From IMG/VR virus record IMGVR_UViG_3300006751_000033, positions 1 through 39,532 of that record: a stretch of 39,532 nt of DNA. One strand, written 5' to 3'. The position numbers and the translations under genes were made by a program. Numbering within the stretch: position 1 is the stretch's first letter; each line of letters opens with the position of its first letter. This document shows, one piece after another, positions 38,788-39,532 of this stretch. Source of the stretch: a virus. Under the pieces are notes generated by a model. That model did not search any database, had not been told where the DNA came from, and saw nothing but the letters and a program-made list of their open reading frames with translations.

Positions 38788-39174
38788 ATGGAACCTGTTA
38801 CATTGACCACAATCGCCGTTCTTGCGTCCTTGGGTGTCGGTTTCGGTGCAGGGTGGGGCTTGAAGCCAGATGCAGGTACAAAAGCGATTGAGGCGCAGAC
38901 AGAGGCCATTAAAGAACTAAACAGCGGTAACGAAGCGCTCGTCACCAAAGTTCAAGAAGTCGCAGTCGAAGAAGCTAAACGTGAGACGGCTATTGCCGAT
39001 AAACTCACTGATATGCCACCTCCCTGTATCAAAGAAGTCGGGGGAGATCCTATGTCATTGCAATGTATGTGGGCTCTGTGTATCAGAACAGGTGAAACAG
39101 ATAAGCAACGATGTGAGCCATCCAAGTTGACGGACAAGCTACTCGGGTCTTATAGTTGTACTGAACCGCAGTAG
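38788..39174 (+). CDS. Membrane-anchored protein with cysteine-rich C-terminus (spanin-like candidate)
   Basis: A 128-residue protein. I prefer this ATG, eight bases after AAGGA, to the one at 38779, which touches the AAGG. The N-terminus has one membrane segment (TIAVLASLGVGFGAGWGL) and then a helix with heptads (AIEAQTEAIKELNSGNEALV, VEEAKRETAIADKL). The C-terminus has five cysteines (in PPCIKE, LQCMW, ALCIRT, QRCEPS, YSCTEP). Single membrane anchor, periplasmic coil and short cysteine tail are in line with an inner-membrane spanin, but I see no certain match. Confidence 0.5.
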   Translation: MEPVTLTTIAVLASLGVGFGAGWGLKPDAGTKAIEAQTEAIKELNSGNEALVTKVQEVAVEEAKRETAIADKLTDMPPPCIKEVGGDPMSLQCMWALCIRTGETDKQRCEPSKLTDKLLGSYSCTEPQ

Positions 39175-39187
39175 TTTTGAGGGCACG

Positions 39188-39478
39188 ATGGAACTACAAG
39201 ATTTAGCTGTACCTGGACTCACTGTAGTATTTGCTGCGGGTATTTCGTTTGCTTCTTTTGATTCTGCTGCTCAAGAGGTTCAAGAAGTTGACCGCAGAGT
39301 TGAGGTTCTTGAGTCTAAAGCAGGCAAGCAAGAGGTTGTTGATGTCAAGATTGAAGGCATTGAGCAACGCCTGGAAAAGATGGAAGACATTGTTCAAAAG
39401 ATGCTGGATAACCAGCAACAGCAAGCCATCAATATCGCTCAAATCTGCCAAGCCACAAACGCTAACTGCGGCTCGTAG
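39188..39478 (+). CDS. Small coiled-coil protein with hydrophobic N-terminus
   Basis: A 96-residue protein with GAGGG before ATG. Residues of about 6-25 are hydrophobic (LAVPGLTVVFAAGISFASF). Residues 27-80 are a strong coiled coil (EVQEVDRRVEVLESKAGKQE, VKIEGIEQRLEKMEDIVQKM). Two cysteines lie in the last ten residues (QICQATNANCGS). It pairs naturally with the preceding gene and may form part of a lysis or envelope complex. Family not recognised. Confidence 0.5.
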   Translation: MELQDLAVPGLTVVFAAGISFASFDSAAQEVQEVDRRVEVLESKAGKQEVVDVKIEGIEQRLEKMEDIVQKMLDNQQQQAINIAQICQATNANCGS

Positions 39479-39479
39479 C

Positions 39480-39532
39480 ATGCGCCCGATTCTTCTCGAC
39501 TATGTCGAATCGATAGGCCACACTGTATTTGA
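39480..39532 (+). CDS. Start of another gene, truncated by the window edge
   Basis: An ATG one base after the preceding stop opens a frame that runs to the window edge: MRPILLDYVESIGHTVF. This short N-terminus has the look of a phage family that begins with a helix and a Y/V-E-S-x-G-x-x-V-F turn. There is too little sequence to name it, and no clear ribosome-binding site, so translation may be coupled. Confidence 0.45.
   Translation, partial: MRPILLDYVESIGHTVF

Overview
The window is one continuous piece of a tailed double-stranded DNA bacteriophage (Caudoviricetes). It has a large terminase, portal, major capsid protein, tail adaptor and nozzle-like proteins, very long virion or ejection proteins and fibre proteins. 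There is no tape-measure gene with a long tail-tube and sheath module, and an adaptor gene is followed by a beta-propeller nozzle-type gene. This suggests a short-tailed (podovirus-like) particle. The fibre domain types resemble those common in marine phages, so an aquatic source is plausible but is inference. I see no integrase, repressor, tRNA, CRISPR, insertion sequence or replication gene. Both ends cut through a gene, so this is not a whole genome.

Layout. (1) 2-1287, plus strand: the C-terminal part of an ADP-ribosyltransferase-like polyvalent protein, overlapping by ATGA a small secreted cysteine-containing protein. (2) 1288-1533: a structured non-coding stretch between convergent genes, ending in a strong terminator. 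(3) 8785 down to 1534, minus strand: a tightly packed packaging and head operon, in transcription order large terminase, two small proteins, portal, a charged protein, a zinc-ribbon protein, a small protein, an acidic Ala/Gly-rich protein and a coiled-coil scaffold-like protein. (4) 8786-9168: the divergent start region, holding a small basic gene and the capsid leader. (5) 9169-10796, plus: major capsid protein and a probable decoration protein, closed by a terminator. (6) 10867-19687: adaptor, small unknown protein, nozzle-like propeller protein and two related surface or fibre-type proteins. (7) 19704-33779: a block of proteins that I infer are ejected with the DNA: a membrane protein, a 1353-residue coiled-coil protein, two small or disordered proteins and a 2685-residue polyvalent protein carrying M23 peptidase, GNAT-like and HExxH zincin domains. 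(8) 33819-36982: beta-rich structural protein, fibre protein and Asp-box propeller protein. (9) 37054-39532: a promoter-led cassette of four paralogous beta proteins with small membrane proteins between and after them, then the start of another gene.

How it fits together. The head genes are split between two diverging transcripts, with terminase, portal and scaffold-like genes on one strand and capsid genes on the other, so head assembly depends on balancing the two arms. The rightward arm runs from capsid through tail and ejection proteins to the adsorption proteins. The most unusual parts are the multi-enzyme 2685-residue protein, the four-member paralog cassette with its own sigma70-type promoter, the adaptor with a very large insertion, and the structured intergenic element near 1.3-1.5 kb. 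All functional calls come from reading motifs; no database search was possible.
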